From contig VCAZ01000041.1 of assembly GCA_005784505.1 (NCBI GenBank), positions 2,278,001-2,342,000 on the forward strand: DNA of 64,000 nt, given 5' to 3'. Below the pieces are notes generated by a model, which was given only the letters and a program-made list of their open reading frames with translations, was not told where the DNA came from and ran no database searches. Shown piece after piece: positions 12,001 through 23,700 of this stretch; positions within the stretch are counted from its first letter, which is position 1, and every line of letters starts with the position of its first letter. The translations under genes and the position numbers were made by a program. This stretch comes from Bagarius yarrelli (Eukaryota > Chordata > Actinopteri > Siluriformes > Sisoridae).

Positions 12001-12179
12001 AAAAAAAAGGATGAAAAGTAAAATATTGTGTATATATTTTGGTATAGTGTGCGGATTTGTAATTTTTTTGTGTTTCTATATAATATGATGTGTTTGTATA
12101 TAAAGGTTGCCGTTAATTACAGTAGATTCTTTCAGATGGACGTCCAGATGGATATTTTTTACTATAGGCCCATTTATTG

Positions 12180-12264
12180 TAAATAGAGTTGCCACCCGGA
12201 CAGGTTTATCCATTGCACAGCGTTTCGGGGCGGAAACAGAGCAAAAGCAGCCAATATGGCGGAG
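12180..12264 (+). promoter_or_regulatory. golga7 promoter-proximal region with YY1/TISU-like start context
   Basis: A short island of CpG-bearing sequence in AT-rich DNA ('gtttcggggcggaaac') precedes the start codon. The bases around the ATG, 'CCAATATGGCGGAG', match the YY1 core (ATGGCGG) and 10 of 12 positions of the TISU initiator (SAASATGGCGGC). TISU elements mark housekeeping genes with very short 5' leaders. That the transcription start lies just upstream is an inference. Confidence 0.5.
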
Positions 12265-12937
12265 GTAATTTGATCTTAAATTTTATTTAATTACCTCATT
12301 CGGTGTAATATCAGACAATAAATAAATCCTGTTTTTATTTCTACGTGTAAAATTGAAGTAATAAACAATTAACATCGGTTAAAGCCGTAGGTTTGTTAGT
12401 AAAGAGAGGAAGAGTCGCTAGCAGACAGGCTTTTAACGTTAGCTTGTTATGAAACGTCGACAAATTCGCGTTAATTTAACAGTGATGTGTTTATAAAATG
12501 TATTTGTTTTTACATTACTTTTCTTTTTTTATTATTATTATGTGATATATTATTTGTTTTGACCGTGTTTCTGTTTTTGTGTTTTCCATTAGAATAATAA
12601 TTGAACTCGGGTGTTTGTTTATTTCTGTTCGTCCGGCGGCTTTAATATAACTTAAAGTTTAAGAGGAAACAATCCGGTCAGATATTTTATATTCTATTTT
12701 TTATTATATTAAAGAATCCTGAGTTTTTAAACTTATCTAGTAAAAGCCACAAAATTTTATTTATTATCATGGAAAAAAATGTTCTGCTAAATATCTTAAT
12801 TTTAGTTACTAAGCATTATTTCTAGTGATATATATATATATTAAATCTGGTTCATTATATTTACAATTTTTAATTAAAAGACCACCAGATTGTTTTTTTT
12901 TATAGATAATATATTTGTGTGTGATGTGATGAATCCT

Positions 12938-12970
<33 letters not shown>

Positions 12971-15130
12971 TTTAGCAGTGAGTAATCTCTGATCAGAGTC
13001 TGAATCAGCTTTATTACCCAGTACAGTGAGTTAAAGGTACCAGGAATTTATTATAATGTGCTGGTGTTTAATAAGGAAATAAATATAAAAATATAAACTT
13101 TTGGAAATAAAAACTGAGCTGTAGGGCTGTGTGATGATGTCATGATGAATGATGATATTTTGCTGATATTTATTTTAAATTATTTTTTTCTCTTTTTTAT
13201 GTATATGTAATTTTTTAATCTGCCTTTTTATTTCTTTATTTGTTGAGTATGTTAAGATATAATTATGGACCAAGATTGGAAACAGCTGGTTTGATGTAAA
13301 AAAAAAAAAAAAAGCTTTGACATAAAAATAGTTTTTTTCAAATTTTTGGTTATTTAACGTTAAAATACACTTTCATTGCTCAGATAAAGGGGAAAGGGAT
13401 TTATTTACATTTACAGCATTTAGCAGACACTCTTATCCACTTACATTTATCTCTTTTCTACAACTAATCAATTGCTGGTTAAGTGCCTTGCTCAAGGGCC
13501 CAACAGTGGTAGCTTGGTGGTGCTGAAAATCTAACCCTGATCTTAAAATGAGTAATTCAACACCTTAACCAACTGCGCTACCACTTTCCAACATTTTATT
13601 TGTCACATCACACTGAAATTTGTTTCTTCACGTATCTTGGATTAGAAAGTTGGGGTCGGAGCACAGCGTCAGCTATGATACAGGGCTCCTGGAGCAGGAA
13701 GGGTTAAGGGCCTTCCTCAAGGTCCCAAAAGTGGCAGACTGGCGTCGGTGGAGCTTCCTGGTTGTCCAAGCAACACACCAGCGTCTACATATCATGATTT
13801 ATGTTGTGTGATGTGGAAAAGTCACACGCTAGCTGTGTTCCGCATTTGGGTGATCGTGATGTGATATTTAGAACCTGTTGCTTGGCTCTGGTGGTGTGTG
13901 TGTGTTTAACATGTGGCTGATGTTCCTCACACAGACGCACAGCTTGCAGGATTTGAGGCAGCAGGCCACCGTCGCCTCCAAAGTGTTCGTTCAGCGTGAC
14001 TACACATCAGGAACCATCTGCAAATTTCAAACCAAATTCCCAGCCGAGCTCGAGAGCAGGGTGAGACACCATCCTTACAGTCAAAGCTGCTGAATACAAC
14101 ACAGCACGGAGAAGGGTCCTCCTAAGCGTGTGACATCATGTGAAAACTGAGTATGTATGACGCATACATAATTATGAACTACTAAAGTGTGTTGTTTTTT
14201 TTTTTTTGTATCTGTGTTCTGCAGATTGATAAGCAGCAGTTTGAGGAGACGATCCAGATGCTGAACAATCTGTATGCTGAGGCAGAGAAGCTGGGGGGAA
14301 AGTCGTATTTAGAGGGTTGCCTTGCCTGTCTCACTGCCTACACCATATTCCTCTGCATGGAGACGCACTATGAAAAAGTACGCATTACCGAACCGTAGAT
14401 GAGATTTCAAGGTGCTGACCAAAACAAACTGTGATTGGTTGTCAGTCTGAAGTTCTGGCAACACAAGACTTGAATGATTGTAATAGAGGCTTTCAGACGC
14501 TACATTTATCATTAGCAAAATTACTTGAAAGCCTTTTGATAACTTTCACAACAATGGTTTTATGATGTGACCTTCATGTTTCACTGTTGTATAAATTCCA
14601 CTTAATCTGTGTTACATATACAATATATATATATATATAATTGATTTATTTGATTAATAAGGTGCTGAAAAAAATTGCCAAGTACATCCAGGAGCAGAAT
14701 GAGAAGATCTACGCTCCTCTGGGTCTGCTCCTCACTGATCCCATCGAGAGAGGACTCCGAGTCGTATCCTTTCACACCGGCACTGCTGTTCTTAGTCACC
14801 ATGTTCTTTATACCATACGTTTACAGTGTAGAAGAAAATAAGTGTAAATGTTAATTTGTTTTATCATAAAACATAAATGTTAGTTTATTGCACTTTTGAC
14901 CTATTTGTCTAGTTCTGAATTTATTACACACACACAGGCTTCATGTTGGGGGTTTAAAAGACTGGCGCACTGATAGTATGGCATATTAAAAACACTCAAA
15001 AGAATGATAGCACAGCATGTAAAACACTGATATAATCTGGCAGAATGGTTTTCTGGAGGATTTTCTTTAACCCTGTGCCCCTCAGGTGGAGATAACCATA
15101 TTTGAGGACAGAAGCATCGGCTCAAGATAA
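12256..15130 (+). CDS. golga7: golgin A7 (GCP16), palmitoyltransferase accessory protein
   Basis: Partner of the DHHC palmitoyltransferase ZDHHC9 at the Golgi; the complex palmitoylates RAS. Coding exons are 12256-12264, 13935-14060, 14225-14377, 14662-14763 and 15086-15130: 435 bases, 144 aa plus stop, with every internal junction in phase 0. The protein starts MAETHSLQDLRQQ, then KVFVQRDYTSGTICKFQTKFP, and has the Erf4-type core NNLYAEAEKLGG. LEGCLACLTAYTIFLCMETH carries the Cys pair (residues 77 and 80) that corresponds to the palmitoylated cysteines of the human protein. It ends VVEITIFEDRSIGSR. LACLTAY and DPIERGLR favour GOLGA7 over GOLGA7B. Length is close to the human 137 aa. The exon 4 donor (GTATCC) is weak but retains the conserved RVVEIT. 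A donor 12 bases after the stop suggests a spliced 3' UTR. Confidence 0.95.
12940..12971. repeat. (GAT)n microsatellite
   Basis: About ten uninterrupted gat units in golga7 intron 1. Confidence 0.95.
13403..13590 (-). mobile_element. SINE family B copy
   Basis: Reverse copy in golga7 intron 1, from 'catttacagcatttagcaga' (inverse of the tail) to 'accaactgcgctaccacttt' (inverse of the head). Confidence 0.8.
13645..13775 (-). mobile_element. SINE-like fragment, family D
   Basis: 'ttggggtcggagcacagcg', 'gggttaagggccttcctcaa' and 'aaaagtggcagactggcg' also occur at 53893-54045. The two copies share order and spacing, so this is a separate dispersed family with a SINE-B-like core. Confidence 0.6.
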
Positions 15131-15142
15131 AACGCACCAAAG
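15131..15142 (+). other. golga7 3' UTR start with spliced continuation at 15889
   Basis: AAAG/GTAACT at 15142 is a good donor 12 bases past the stop, and 'gtctcttcag' at 15879-15888 is a good acceptor. The 3' UTR exon would start at 15889. A junction this close to the stop would not trigger nonsense-mediated decay. Inference from splice signals only. Confidence 0.45.
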
Positions 15143-15537
15143 GTAACTGCAAATTATAAATGAATGGATAGAAGGAGGCTTAAAAAAAAGGCCCAAACAC
15201 GATGCTATTTTAAACCCCTAAGAAAACCACTAGTACTAGAATATCCAATGGGATATTCTGTCAAGTCATCGGGTAACGCTATTAGGCATAAAATATGTTG
15301 TCGGACTATTGTGCCGGAGTGTAACGTTAGCGAAATCTAGCTATTTTTACATGTAAAATATGAACAATGCATTGAAAGTAATAAAACAGATGATTGTTGG
15401 TCGGTAAATTTCTTAATTATGCCAAAAAGATACTTTTGTGAATCTCCTTGGTTGCTTGGACAGCCATGCTGCCACTGTTGCTAATGTATCTTATTTTAGC
15501 TAATGTACATTTTTCATAGCCCTGTATGAAAGATTTT

Positions 15538-15745
15538 CACCTTTCTTTCAGACTGTCCTTCCATCTTTTTTTTCAGACTGTCCTTCCATCTTTTTTTTCA
15601 GACTGTCCTTCCATCTTTTCTTTCAGACTGTCCTTCCATCTTTCTTTCAGACTGTCCTTCCATCTTGTCTTTCAGACTGTCCTGTCATCTTTTTTTATGG
15701 AAGGACAGTCTAAAAAAAGATGGAAAGACAGTCTGAAAGTCAAGA
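15538..15745. repeat. 26-bp tandem repeat followed by inverted copies
   Basis: Six copies of 'tttctttcagactgtccttc' plus 'catctt' run from about 15538 to 15692. They are followed at 15696-15740 by inverted units ('atggaaggacagtct', 'gatggaaagacagtctgaaa'). The RNA of either strand can fold into a long hairpin. It sits in the probable 3' UTR intron of golga7. Confidence 0.88.
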
Positions 15746-15888
15746 TATAAAAGGCAGTATAAAAGACTTGGTGGAAAGGCAGTCTGAGAGAAAGCTGGAA
15801 AAAACTTAAGTGGATGGACAGATTAGCACACAAAAGTGTAGATGTATAAATGTGTTAATCCAGTTTTTGTTTGTTTGTGTCTCTTCAG

Positions 15889-17300
15889 CAGTAAATATTG
15901 TCCATGTGAAGCTCTGACCTGTTGGAGTCACTCATCGCTTTTTGACTTCTCGTCACTGCTACTTCTCCGACCACAGATTCCCCATCCTACTCCTTCGTTT
16001 AATCCTCCTTTCCTTCGCCCGGGGAGTGACATCTGACAAGTCCTTCCGTTAGAAAACTGAGCTTACGTCATTTTGCCATTGGTGTGTTTTTTTTTTTTTT
16101 TTTTTGTATCGTCTTAATCACTGGAAATTATTTTAAAAGCAACGTTTTCTATGATGCTTCTTTTAAAATGGTTTCTGTTTCCTGTCACGGTTTTTAAATT
16201 TCAGTATGTTTGTTTGTGTATGTAAATAGTTATATATATTATATACATATTCGTGTGTTGAGTGAAGGGCAGGTGACGTGTACAGTGTTGATTCGCCACA
16301 CGGCGCCAGTGTTCAGCGAGACGCCGTAACTTCTGTAAAGATATTCATCGATGCCAAATCTTTAGAAGTGGACATTGTGAAGAGTTGAGGTGTTTATAAT
16401 GTTTGTGTCGATGTGCTGATTGTGCCGAGCGACAGCATTCCGTGCTTTTATCAAGGTAGGAACATAAGATTAATACAATGTAATATCAGCTGATGATGTC
16501 ACTGGTGGAAACCGGATACCAAGCTGTAAACTGAGCTACATTTATCTAGCTAACAAATCCGGCTAACTTTAACCACAATGCTTAAGCATGTACCGTTCCG
16601 TATAAGGGCGTCTGCTAAATGCCATAAATGTACTATATTGTGTTATTATGCGCTCAAGTTGGTGATTAGCTAATTGTGTGATGCTTGTCGACCTCGGAAG
16701 GCCTTTTTTTGTGAAATTGGAAACTTTATTCATTCCTTTTTTTTTTTAATTCAGATATACTCAAACTTCTCAACAATAGAAAAACTTTAAAGATGACTGT
16801 CCTGATAGTGCCTCATGAATAGGACAGATATTTGTCTTGATATTTTAAAGCCTGTGTGTGTTGAATAAAACAGTGTAACTAATTATTACCACCTAATATA
16901 TACTCTAGATATACTTTACATTTAATCCCTCTATCACTGATAGGTTTAATATGCTGATATGCTGGGATTTTGCCTTAAACATGACTCTAAAACACTAACA
17001 GCCCCAGATTTGCCCTTGTCTTAACTACACTTAGACTATAGTTAAAGACTCAGACCGGGTGCGCAAACCTACAGCCAGGTTTCAGTCTAGTTGACATGCA
17101 TTTTTAAATGTTTGATTTCAATTTGTGGCCTTTTTGCACCAATACAGACACCGTAAATCCCTTAAGTCAAAAAGGCACCATGTTTATCGGCTTCCTGAGC
17201 ACAGCCACCATCTCTGTCTGTCTTGTATCATAATGAACTGTTGTCTTTTCTTAAAATAACTCTGCACACCTTTATTTAAAAAGTGTATGGTAATAAAATT
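15889..17300 (+). other. probable golga7 3' UTR exon
   Basis: No reading frame. Mixed-composition DNA with TG-rich and T-rich runs and AATAAA signals at about 16863 and 17291, consistent with a long 3' UTR. A SINE-B tail ('ataagggcgtctgctaaatg') is embedded at 16600-16632. Extent is not proven. Confidence 0.4.
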
Positions 17301-17467
17301 AATGTAATTCAATGTATTGTGTTGTGCATTTATTGAAATGTAAAGAAAATGTTAAAAAAAAAAAAAAAAAAAGGTTAATATAAACTCATTTAAGTTGGGG
17401 TTTTAAATATGGATTAGGATTATTATTTGCCTTGGGTAATGTTATTTTAAATAACAAATAATTAAAT

Positions 17468-17498
<31 letters not shown>

Positions 17499-17880
17499 GA
17501 CTTAAATTCTGGAAATGAGTTCTATTCTATTTGACTACTTGACAGTCAAAAATAATAAAAACTGGAAACAATTCAAATCATTATGTTTTGTAAATCATAA
17601 TACCATATTTTTGGGTTAACTATATTTAATTATATTATTAATTTAAATTATATAACTAAATGCTAATTATATTATTAATATTATATATACAAATTTGGTT
17701 TATTTGTCTGCAGTTCCACTTCTATCCGCTTGATGTCGCGATAATCATTTTATGCGCCCTAAACGGTTGTTCCTTCTACAAGAGGCATTTATATTCAAAG
17801 GCGTTTTGGTGCACAGGGTGACGTTTTTAATCTATTACCCCGGATTTTATATCGATTGTTAAAAAGCTTCGTATGTAAAG
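17301..17880 (+). other. AT-rich spacer ending in a candidate r3hcc1 5' exon
   Basis: Poly(A), (CA)n and (TA)n runs fill 17350-17500. The stretch 17715-17880, less AT-rich, ends AAAG/GTAAGA, a strong donor. Spliced to the r3hcc1 exon at 19240 it brings an in-frame TAA and no in-frame ATG, so it would be 5' UTR. Confidence 0.35.
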
Positions 17881-18599
17881 GTAAGAACAGGTGTTATTAA
17901 ATTTATTGTGTGAACTGTTGATGCTTTAAACTAGTTTGCTACGCTGTCATTTTATTTCCCAACCACATTACGGCTCGTATAATGCGGTTGGTCAACAATA
18001 CACACTCCCCCGTGTTTACATTGGATAATAGTATTTTAGTCTTTAACCATTTTGCTTGTAACCAATACGAACGCAGTGGGCGGGATTTATCTGAATAGGG
18101 GTGTGAAAAATAACCAAACAATGTTAGCTGGCTAGTTTTATAAGCTGTAATGTTCGTAAATTAAAAAAGTCCCTAAATTCTGAAGTCATTATTTCAATTA
18201 ATAATACCAATGATTAAAAATAAGAGTTTAAATTACTAAAGGACGGACATTTTTCTGATTTAATTTGTTTATTAGCCAGCTAAGTGTGTTAGATATCCGA
18301 TTAATCGACTATAAACTTTGTTTATGAATTATTTCTGTTCGGTTTAAATCATTGTATCTGTTTATAACATGATAAAAAAAAAGATTTAACTGTTACTGTG
18401 GTACATTTGGATATTTTGACTAAAACCCCTATCATATTTTTATATTGTCAGCTGTTTTTGATTAAAAAAAGAGAAATAATAAACCTGCACAGTGAAGGAA
18501 ATAACCTGCAGCAGGGTACAAACATAAGTTTAGAGTTGATAAATAAAACATTATACACTGTATAGGGGAAAAAATCATTACAGTATATGTGGTCCTTTC

Positions 18600-19040
18600 T
18601 CGATCTGTTGCCCTCAAGATTAGTGACCAGTTTCCTGCCCCTTTTCTTGAATTTGCCTGATCCTGCTTCTGGATTGTGATCTATGCACTCTGCTGGGAAT
18701 GTTTATCATCTACGATCTGGAGATCTATGAAACACAGGGTGAAACGCTTCACAGACTACATTTCATATCGCATTTGATCACCAACACCTCGACATCATTT
18801 ACCTGTAATAAACTGACATTGGGTGTCAACCAGATGAGTCTTGAGTCTGGTTTCTCTCAAGGTTTCTTCCTTATTTCAGGGAGTGTTTCTCACCAGGAGT
18901 GTTTACCATAAAATGACAAAGTCGCCACCGGCTTGATCATAAAATGACAAACTTCTTACACTTCTTTAACAATCTTTCATTCTTACTGTATTTTCTGCTT
19001 TGAGACAATGTCTATTGTAAAAAAAAATAAAAATGCAAAA
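18600..19040 (+). mobile_element. LINE (L2-like) 3' tail
   Basis: 'ctggtttctctcaaggtttc', 'ttccttatttcagggagtgt' and the end 'ctttgagacaatgtctattg' plus 'taaaaaaaaataaaaatg' are the usual 3' end of a widespread fish L2-type retrotransposon. No coding sequence remains. Confidence 0.65.
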
Positions 19041-19239
19041 GAAGAAAAAGACCACACATTTGTCGAGGACGTCTCTACAGGCTTTCACATCAGAAATAAA
19101 AGACCCAAACAATTGCATCACGATGTGATTAAGCCTATAACTGCAAAGCCTTTAACGTCACTTTCTTATTGCTAGTGCATGTTTAATACATATAACACAA
19201 CCATTTTGTGTGTTTCATGTCCTCTGTCTGTCTCTGCAG

Positions 19240-22200
19240 CTTGTCTCTTTTGGCACGCTGGCGTTCCCCTGTTTCGATGGCTCTTATCTGCCCAATCAAG
19301 AGAGTGAATTTGTTCATAAAGTCCTGGAGGAGCTGGATGCCTTTCAGCAGAGAGATGATCAGAAAAGGTAGCTGAAAAGCAATCATGTCAGTTACCATCC
19401 CTACACGTTACACAGGTTCAATAGATCGTTATCTGTTCATTAATTTGTTTCAATAGACTTGTCGGTTTTGTGTTCTTGATCTTTTCCTCCACCCCCACAC
19501 CTTTAAGCGTCATACTCTTCCCACCTTTTCCGAGTCGGCTGCGGTTTCTGATCCACAAGACGGCAGAGAAGTTCCCCGAGCTGAGCACGTTCTCAGTGGG
19601 TGAGGAGACGTGGAGCCGCAGGGTGGCCGTCTGCTTCTCAGAGCTAAGGTACGGCTGGAATGACGGCAAATCTTAAGCAGTGCACGAGTTTTAGTTCAGA
19701 ACTTTTTATACACACTTTATACACTTTTCATAAGGACTCTTTCATAATCCTAACTACTGGTTTCTTTCCATGGTTAATTTTGTCCTCTCAGTTTATCAGT
19801 ATATTAAGGTATGATTAGTGTTTCATGTGCCCAAGCTGTCATGTGTGAACTGTGCGGAAAAAACAAACAAAAAAAACCATTCTCTAATTGGTAGCAGGGC
19901 AGCACGGTGGCTTAGTGGTTAGCACGGCTGCTTGGTCTGAGCTTCATGTCCCCAGCACGGACCTTTCTGTGTGGAGTTTGCATGTTCTCCCCACGCTTGC
20001 GTTGGTTTACTCCGGGTTCTCCGGTTTCCTCCCACAGTCCAAAAAACATGTATGTTAGATTGATCGGTGATTCTATACTGTCCATAGGAGTGAGTTGTTA
20101 GTCTGTATGTGGCCCTGTGATTGACTGGTGTTCTGACCCTTGCCTTTCGCCTAATGACAGCTGGAATAGACTTCATCAGATCCGTATGATCCTGATTAGG
20201 AATAAGCAAGGAAGGATGGATGGATGGATGGATGGATGGATGGATGGATGGATGGATGGATTTGTAAGACTCTACTGGATTGCTGGTGTGTGTCGTGTTT
20301 TTTTAATGCTTATGAGGATCAGCTAAAAAACATGGGTTTCCGAATGCTGTAAAGTGTAGACTCATTCATTTGGACTTTTTTCCCAAAAATTAACACGCTA
20401 GTCAGTTTGTCTGCTAGTCAGGGTTGACATTTTTACACACACACTTTAATCCACAATTACTTATTTTATGTAATATCCTTTTCCTATAACTCACCTGTAC
20501 TTCGCTCTTTATCAACCTTTTAAACTTGAACCTTTTCAGTTTTCTACAACTAGTAAATGTCCTACTGCACCTTTAAGTTACAGCTTTCTCTCCGATTTGC
20601 CTCTAAGTACTGATGGTGGAAACTGAAAAATGTTGGTCAAAATCTAAACATTGCTATCCCTATTTATCCCTATATCAGACTGTCACTGAATTTAATTTCT
20701 GTTTTTCTATGTACCTTTTTTCTGCTTGTTTCAATGGAAATATTAAGTTTAGATAAGCCTGAATTGTATCTGTATAGTCGTGTCTCGCTGTTTATTTATT
20801 CGGAAGGTTGCCGGTGGAGGACTGCAGCAGTGACACAGACGGGAATGTGTACGAGCAGCCATGTGTCAGAAGCAGAAGGATGGCGGGAAACTCACGACCG
20901 GCTCTCAGCAGGGGAAGCAGGCGTCCAGACAAAGCCATTTATGTCCCACGCGCCCTGAGACAGTCGGAATGTGAGACGAGTCTCTGCTCTACCCTTCTTA
21001 GCGCCTCTGGCCAGACAGACCCTTCACCAGCCAATCCTGAGCCAGAAGCCGGCAACGCAGAAGAATCGATAGGCGGGCAGGACGCAGTGACGCTTACTAC
21101 AGGGGCGGAGCCTGTGGACTGCTATCAGATTCTGTCCAATTTTATGACGATGACTCTGGAGGAGGATAGGAGCAGCGATGATACCTCACAGACAAGCATG
21201 GCCTGTCCGAACGCTGAGGAGACACACAACTATCATGACAAGGTACAGAGACTAATTCACGCTCGTGAGTTAAGGAGAGTTCAACAGTGTCAGGCTGTGA
21301 TTCTTATCATTTATCAGCTCACCTGCAGTTTCAGGAAATTATGTTTATATATAAATTTATATAATTAGGAATGACATCATCAGCCAGTTTATTCCAAAGG
21401 TGTTTAGTAGGGTTGAGTCAGAATCAGGACTCTGTACAGGACATGAGAATTCTTCCACTCTAATCAGAACACAGCATGTCTTCAGGGGTTTTGTGCACAG
21501 AGGTATTGTCATACTGGAACTGTGTTTAGGTGTCTTACTTCTTTTACGTAAGGAATAATGCAGGGGAAGTGGTTGCACAGCGGCTAAGGTGTTGGACTGC
21601 TATCTGGAAGATCAGGGTTTGACTCCCAGCACCACCAAGCTAGCACTGCTGGGCCCCTATGCAGGGCTCTTAACCCCCAATTGCTCAGGTGTATAAAAGA
21701 GATAAATGTAAGTCGCTCTGGATGAGGACGTCTGCCAAATGCTGTAAATGTCTGTAATTTTATGACATACAATGATATTTTAGACAACTGTGTGCCTCCA
21801 ACTTTGTGGCAACAGGTGTTTTGTAGGGGTGTTTTGTCATTACCTATCATAACTCCTGTGCAGATGTTACTCTGTTGGGGCAGTAATATCACTACAGTTT
21901 GGTAGTGATGATGATGATGATGATAATAGATCTACCACAGCTGCGATTCTTCCTCTTGCATCAGCTATGATAATAAATTCATCAAAAGAGAGAAAGAAAA
22001 AGAGATAGAGTTCATTTTTTATTTAAATATGTTGATGTTCAGTTTTTAAACTCCTCTTTGTGTTTTTTTTCCTGTTATTAAGATCAAGGCCCATTTGAAA
22101 GAGGAAGTCTCGTCAATAGAAAACACAAAAAGCGATTTCTCCAGCTTCGAGAACGTACCGATCGACCACACCGAGTTCGGTCACGTCATCGAGATCTACG

Positions 22201-23114
22201 ACTTCCCATCCATGTTCAAAACCGAAGACCTGCTGGATGCTTTCTCAGAGTACAGGTAACACCAGAATCCAGCCGCGTTGATTAAACTCACGGTTGGACC
22301 ATCACTGTACATTTATCAGGTGGTGTTTGGTATTTGTGTGACAGTGAAGGAGGGATGAAGATTACATGGGTGGATAACACTCACGCTCTCGCCATCTTTT
22401 CCAGTGAATCAGCAGGTATCGGTTAATGAATGTTAAATATTCATTTATGTTTTAAATATTCAGTTCTTGATGTGTTTTGTTTCCTCTCTGCAAGTTTACA
22501 TGCCTTATTATGTGTGTAGCGATGCAGGCTCTGTCCATCAAACACTCGCTTCTAAAGACGAGGACGCTGTCCAAAGCCAGTAAAAAGGCCCAAGGCAAAG
22601 CAGTAAGACGTGCAGGTGAACACTGTGGCTTCGTATCACTAACTAGTTACAAAAAAACCCCAAAAAAACAATTAAACATTGTTAGGTTGTGTTATGTGGT
22701 GTACAATCTTACAATAATATTACACAATTGCCTTTCAGACAAACAATGACTAACAACAAACTTAAAAAAAAACTTTTGCTATCTATTACCCTACTAAACT
22801 AAATGCTAATTTTGTTTTTTGGTTAAAATACCTTAAATATGTGTTAGGACATTTTGGAAAAGAAACACTGAACACAGAACCTAACACCAATATGATAGTT
22901 AGGTGTCCCAGTACTTTTGGTCATATAGTGTATAAAGTCCTGCTAGGTTTTGCTGAGTGTTTTGTGAGGACACGGATTATTGTGTCATTTGTGAATGTGT
23001 GTGATTTAACGTGCAGAGTTCCTGCAGCCGGTGAAGGAGCGGCCGCGTACAGATACAGCTGTGGCACGCAGGATGGTGACCAGAGCGCTGGGCCTGAGAG
23101 GAAAACGCTACTAA
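19240..23114 (+). CDS. r3hcc1: R3H domain and coiled-coil containing protein 1 (5' end unresolved)
   Basis: Poorly characterised protein with an R3H (single-stranded nucleic acid binding) domain. Exons are 19240-19367, 19508-19648, 20807-21242, 22083-22255, 22345-22415, 22520-22615 and 23017-23114: 1143 bases in one frame, 380 codons and a stop. The N-terminus AFPCFDGSYLP matches the family start, and LFPPFPSRLRFLIHKTAEKF contains the R-x3-H signature. RRPDKAIYVPRALRQ is followed by an acidic, family-variable middle. HVIEIYDFPSMFKTEDLLDAF and ITWVDNTHALAIF form the RRM-like C-terminal part, with PVKERPRTDTAVARRMV near the end. No in-frame ATG precedes AFPCFDG in the first exon; CTG at 19258 stands where other family members have Met, or an unseen exon supplies the start. 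The neighbour loxl2 agrees with human R3HCC1-LOXL2 linkage. Confidence 0.92.
19893..20262 (+). mobile_element. tRNA-headed SINE, family A, ending in (GGAT)n
   Basis: Head 'ggcagcacggtggcttagtg', body 'gtttgcatgttctccccacg' and 'ggtttcctcccacagtcc', tail 'cctgattaggaataag', then twelve ggat units (about 20214-20262). It lies in r3hcc1 intron 2. Confidence 0.88.
21375..21560 (+). mobile_element. Tc1-like non-autonomous element fragment
   Basis: It shares 'ccagtttattccaaaggtgt', 'gagaattcttccactct' and 'tttgtgcacagaggtattgt' with the copies at 47770 and 51600. It resumes at 21770-21850 ('tgtgcctccaactttgtggc'), so a SINE has inserted into it. Confidence 0.65.
21564..21755 (+). mobile_element. 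SINE family B copy nested in the Tc1-like element
   Basis: Complete head-to-tail copy ending 'gtctgccaaatgctgtaaat'. The surrounding element continues on both sides, so this insertion is the younger event. Lies in r3hcc1 intron 3. Confidence 0.82.
22887..22933 (+). mobile_element. Tc1-like element terminus
   Basis: 'taggtgtcccagtactttt' followed by 'ggtcatatagtgta' is the outer end of the same element family, in the last r3hcc1 intron. Confidence 0.6.
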
Positions 23115-23152
23115 ACACCAGAAAGACTAAAATCCTGTGAGTAATATTTAAT

Positions 23153-23194
<42 letters not shown>

Positions 23195-23700
23195 GTGTGT
23201 GTGTGTGTGTGTGTGCATATTGGTACAAGTCTACATAAAAATCTGGGGGATATTATTTTAAGGATGTTGCTTATTTCTTGTGTGTGTAACACCTATTGTG
23301 TCTTTTTGGTCCACATTTTAACAGTTTTTTTTTGTTTGTTATATATTATATATAAGTTTATGTTTATCTGACAGGTTTCTTAAGGTGCTGCATTAAACCA
23401 GCGCCGTGTTTAAACCACCAACAACGATTTTATGCATAGTGTCATCAGAACAGCATGGATCATCTCTAGTCTCTTCATCTGGTTTCTGCCTAAAATGAAA
23501 TAAATTGGCACTGTTTTTTAAAAACTGTTCAACTATAAGCGCTAAACGTGGAAATAATTTTCTGGAAAGTCTTAAACACATTAATTCACATTAAGCATAA
23601 AACATGATTTTCTATTTTAAACCTGTAATAATGTCCTGTTTATATATTTTTTCAGACAATGATGTAGGTTTTTTTTGTATATTTCCGTTATTTATCTTAT
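23115..23700 (+). other. r3hcc1 3' UTR, probably spliced
   Basis: A GTGAGTAA donor at 23137 and an acceptor 'atctgacag' ending at 23374 would remove the TG microsatellite from the 3' UTR. AATAAA at 23499-23504 is the likely poly(A) signal. Inferred from signals. Confidence 0.45.
23153..23216. repeat. (TG)n microsatellite
   Basis: About thirty tg units with one interruption. Confidence 0.97.

Noticed and set aside
12256..15130. Assigning the golgin to golga7b
   Set aside because: NNLYAEAEKLGG, LACLTAYTIFL and DPIERGLR are GOLGA7-like, and the Ser/Gly-rich tail of GOLGA7B is absent.
18699..18911. 70-codon plus-strand frame considered as r3hcc1 exon 1
   Set aside because: It is the 3' tail of an L2-type retrotransposon.
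21584..21892. 102-codon minus-strand frame
   Set aside because: Lies entirely in a SINE nested in a Tc1-like fragment.
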